Source: Chryseobacterium lathyri (GTDB lineage: Bacteria > Bacteroidota > Bacteroidia > Flavobacteriales > Weeksellaceae). From it: a DNA stretch of 64,000 nucleotides. Where the stretch lies: assembly GCF_003290185.1 (NCBI RefSeq), contig NZ_QNFY01000008.1, positions 1 to 64,000 of the forward strand. Direction: 5' to 3'. Positions within the stretch are counted from its first letter, which is position 1, and every line of letters begins with the position of its first letter. Below the pieces are notes generated by a model. It was not told the origin of the DNA and made no database searches. It was given only the letters and a program-made list of their open reading frames with translations. A program made the position numbers and the translations under genes. Positions 61,429 through 64,000 of this stretch are shown piece after piece.

Positions 61429-64000
61429 TTACATCGTCTCCATTTTGAAACTCATGCTTTCAATTACTTTCAGGATGGCTTCTACGGTGTCCATGGATGT
61501 TAAACAAGGAACTCCGTTTTCCACACTCATTCTTCTGATCTGGAATCCGTCTCTTTCTACCTGCTTACCTTTGGTCATGGTATTCACTACATACTGTACT
61601 TTACCTTTCTGGATCAGATCGATAAGGTTCACATCATCTTCTCCTATCTTGTATCCGATTTTACAAGGAATTCCTTTTTCTTCGAAGAATTTAGCAGTTC
61701 CTTCTGTTGCCCAGATTCTGAAGCCAACTTCATGGAATCTTGTCGCCAGATCCGCAGCTTCCTGCTTGTGTTTATCTGCAACGGTAAACAAAATTGAACC
61801 GTGCATCGGAACTTTTCTTCCTGCTGCGATCAGTCCTTTGTAAAGGGCTTTCTCCAATGTGGTGTCTTTCCCCATTACTTCTCCTGTAGACTTCATTTCT
61901 GGTCCCAGGGAGATATCTACTTTTGTCAGCTTTGAGAAAGAGAACACAGGAACTTTTACAAAAACTCCTTCTTTATTCGGAACTAATCCATTTTTGTACC
62001 CTAAATCTTTCAGTTTCTGACCTAAAATTGCTTTTGTTGCCAGGTTAGCCATCGGTACTTCAGTGATTTTAGATAAGAAAGGAACTGTTCTTGATGAACG
62101 CGGATTCACTTCAATCACATATACATTTCCTTCGAAAAGAACATACTGGATATTCATTAAACCGATCACATTCAATCCTTTGGCCAGTCTCTGGGTATAA
62201 TCTACCAGAGTATCAATTTCCTGCTGTGAAACATTCTGAGGCGGATACACTGCAATAGAATCTCCGGAGTGAACTCCCGCTCTTTCGATATGTTCCATAA
62301 TCCCAGGGATAATTACCGTTTCACCGTCGCAGATTGCATCAACCTCAACTTCTTTTCCTGTAATATAACGGTCTACCAAAACCGGGTGCTCCGGGCTGGC
62401 ATCTACCGCAAATTCCATATAATGGGCCAATTCGCTTTCGGTGTACACAATTTCCATTGCTCTACCTCCCAAAACATAACTTGGACGAACCAAAACCGGA
62501 TACCCGATCTCACTGGCTATTTTAATGGCTTCTTCTTTTGATGTTGACGTTTTTCCTAAAGGCTGTGGAATTCCCATTTCCTGAAGGGCCTTTTCAAATT
62601 TATCTCTGTTTTCAGCTCGGTCTAAATCTTCCAGTGAAGTTCCCAGAATTTTCACGCCGTAACTTGCCAGTTTATCTGCTAAATTGATCGCTGTCTGACC
62701 TCCGAACTGAACCACCACTCCCATCGGTTTTTCAAGATCAATGATATTCATTACATCTTCTTCCGTTAAAGGTTCGAAGTATAATTTATCTGAAATCGAG
62801 AAGTCTGTGGAAACCGTTTCCGGGTTGTTGTTGATGATAATCGCTTCGTAACCCATCTCTTTGATCGCCCAAACCGAATGAACCGTTGCATAGTCGAACT
62901 CAACTCCCTGCCCGATTCTGATAGGTCCTGAACCCAGAACGACCACCTTTTGCTTATCCGTTACTATACTTTCATTTTCTTCTTCATAAGTTCCGTAGAA
63001 ATAAGGGGTTTCACTTTCAAATTCTGCTGCACACGTGTCTACCATTTTGTAAACCGGTATCACCCCGTTTTCTTTTCTGAAATTATATACTTCTCTCTGG
63101 GAAGATCCCCATAAATGAGCGATATTCTGATCTGAGAAACCTAATTTTTTAGCCTGAACTAAAATTTCTTTGTCGAATTGATGAGCAGCTATTTCTTTTT
63201 CAAAATCAACAAGTTTCTTTAATTTCCAGATGAAGAATTTATCAATTTTACTCCATTCTACAATTTGTTCCCAATCGTAACCTCTTCTCAGAGCATCACA
63301 GATAATGAACAGTCTTTCATCGTCACAAACTCTGATTCTTCTTTCGATATCTTCGTCCGTTAAAGCGGCAGCCTGTTTTGTTTTTAATCCCAGGTGTCTT
63401 AAGCCTGTTTCTAAGGAACGAACGGCTTTTTGTAATGATTCCTCGAAATTTCTCCCGATGGCCATTACTTCTCCGGTCGCTTTCATCTGTGTAGACAGTC
63501 TTCTGTCCGCTGTTTCGAATTTATCGAAAGGGAATCTCGGGAATTTTGTCACCACATAGTCAAGGGCTGGTTCAAAACATGCGTATGTTTTTCCTGTTAC
63601 CGGATTCATGATCTCGTCAAGTGTTAAACCAACCGCGATCTTCGCTGCAATTTTTGCGATCGGATATCCTGTCGCTTTACTTGCCAATGCTGATGAGCGG
63701 GAAACTCTAGGGTTCACCTCGATGATATAGTAGTTGAATGAGTGCGGGTCTAAAGCCAGCTGTACATTGCAACCTCCTTCAATTCCTAAGGCTCTGATGA
63801 TCTTTAGGGAAGCATTTCTCAATAACTGATACTCTCTGTCGGAAAGTGTCTGAGAAGGCGCCACTACGATAGAGTCTCCCGTGTGAACTCCTACCGGATC
63901 TATATTTTCCATGTTACAAACCACAATCGCATTGTCGTTGGCATCACGCATTACTTCGTATTCAATTTCTTTGAAACCTGCAATTGATCTTTCAATAAGA
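61429..64000 (-). CDS. carB: Carbamoyl-phosphate synthase large subunit, N-terminus outside window
   Basis: The minus-strand frame is open to the window edge and reads in as [19 protein letters not shown], so the reading starts within the first ATP-grasp domain. Following parts are the end of the carboxyphosphate half ([20 protein letters not shown]), the oligomerisation domain, the second ATP-grasp half ([30 protein letters not shown]) and the MGS-like allosteric domain at the C-terminus ([22 protein letters not shown]). CarB joins bicarbonate, ammonia and two ATP into carbamoyl phosphate for pyrimidine and arginine synthesis. carA would be expected further upstream. Confidence 0.95.
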   Translation of the reverse strand, partial: LIERSIAGFKEIEYEVMRDANDNAIVVCNMENIDPVGVHTGDSIVVAPSQTLSDREYQLLRNASLKIIRALGIEGGCNVQLALDPHSFNYYIIEVNPRVSRSSALASKATGYPIAKIAAKIAVGLTLDEIMNPVTGKTYACFEPALDYVVTKFPRFPFDKFETADRRLSTQMKATGEVMAIGRNFEESLQKAVRSLETGLRHLGLKTKQAAALTDEDIERRIRVCDDERLFIICDALRRGYDWEQIVEWSKIDKFFIWKLKKLVDFEKEIAAHQFDKEILVQAKKLGFSDQNIAHLWGSSQREVYNFRKENGVIPVYKMVDTCAAEFESETPYFYGTYEEENESIVTDKQKVVVLGSGPIRIGQGVEFDYATVHSVWAIKEMGYEAIIINNNPETVSTDFSISDKLYFEPLTEEDVMNIIDLEKPMGVVVQFGGQTAINLADKLASYGVKILGTSLEDLDRAENRDKFEKALQEMGIPQPLGKTSTSKEEAIKIASEIGYPVLVRPSYVLGGRAMEIVYTESELAHYMEFAVDASPEHPVLVDRYITGKEVEVDAICDGETVIIPGIMEHIERAGVHSGDSIAVYPPQNVSQQEIDTLVDYTQRLAKGLNVIGLMNIQYVLFEGNVYVIEVNPRSSRTVPFLSKITEVPMANLATKAILGQKLKDLGYKNGLVPNKEGVFVKVPVFSFSKLTKVDISLGPEMKSTGEVMGKDTTLEKALYKGLIAAGRKVPMHGSILFTVADKHKQEAADLATRFHEVGFRIWATEGTAKFFEEKGIPCKIGYKIGEDDVNLIDLIQKGKVQYVVNTMTKGKQVERDGFQIRRMSVENGVPCLTSMDTVEAILKVIESMSFKMETM

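Overview
The window looks like a chromosomal segment of a low-GC Bacteroidota bacterium, most likely a Flavobacteriia member of the Chryseobacterium type. The evidence is a SusC/SusD pair, a DUF2723 membrane protein, thrombospondin-type-3 and DUF11 surface proteins, TPR-LuxR membrane-tethered regulators, lipoproteins, weak Shine-Dalgarno use, and repeated Bacteroidota-type promoters (TTG, 18-20 nt, TAnnTTTG). The genus is inferred from sequence style; no rRNA is present.

Layout. 1-6.2 kb: housekeeping and accessory genes (truncated DUF2723 protein, retropepsin-like protease, XRE regulator with membrane tail, WGR-DUF4240 protein, atypical short-chain dehydrogenase, di-heme peroxidase, Mug-type uracil glycosylase). 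6.3-13.6 kb: a tight minus-strand signalling operon (receiver-PAS kinase, CHASE3 hybrid kinase with three receivers, receiver, CheR, CheB, receiver) with no chemoreceptor, CheA or CheW in the window. 13.8-16 kb: a frameshifted small secreted-protein gene and a divergent AraC regulator/oxidoreductase pair. 16-25.9 kb: a LytS-like kinase and a LytTR regulator bracket a metalloprotease-SusC-SusD operon, which reads as a protein-degradation and peptide-uptake locus.

26-38.2 kb is the most unusual region. Two converging operons each carry a large surface protein and a small secreted partner that are paralogous between the operons. One operon also encodes a C1q/TNF-like protein, a tail-fibre-like coiled-coil protein and three tandem HTH proteins. 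38.5-41 kb holds a TPR-LuxR regulator and a half-length paralogue, each followed by a related GGTACC-containing terminator. 41-48.2 kb has small membrane, secreted and lipoprotein genes, a stand-alone receiver and an Omp85-like barrel protein.

48.6-64 kb is mostly core metabolism and DNA maintenance: tRNA-Ser(UGA), trxB, holA with a divergent PD-(D/E)xK protein, a HAD phosphatase, a dienelactone hydrolase, an alkylation-repair gene pair (ogt and ada-type), a Crp/Fnr regulator, a serine hydrolase and the 3' part of carB. Two intergenic regions here contain large inverted repeats.
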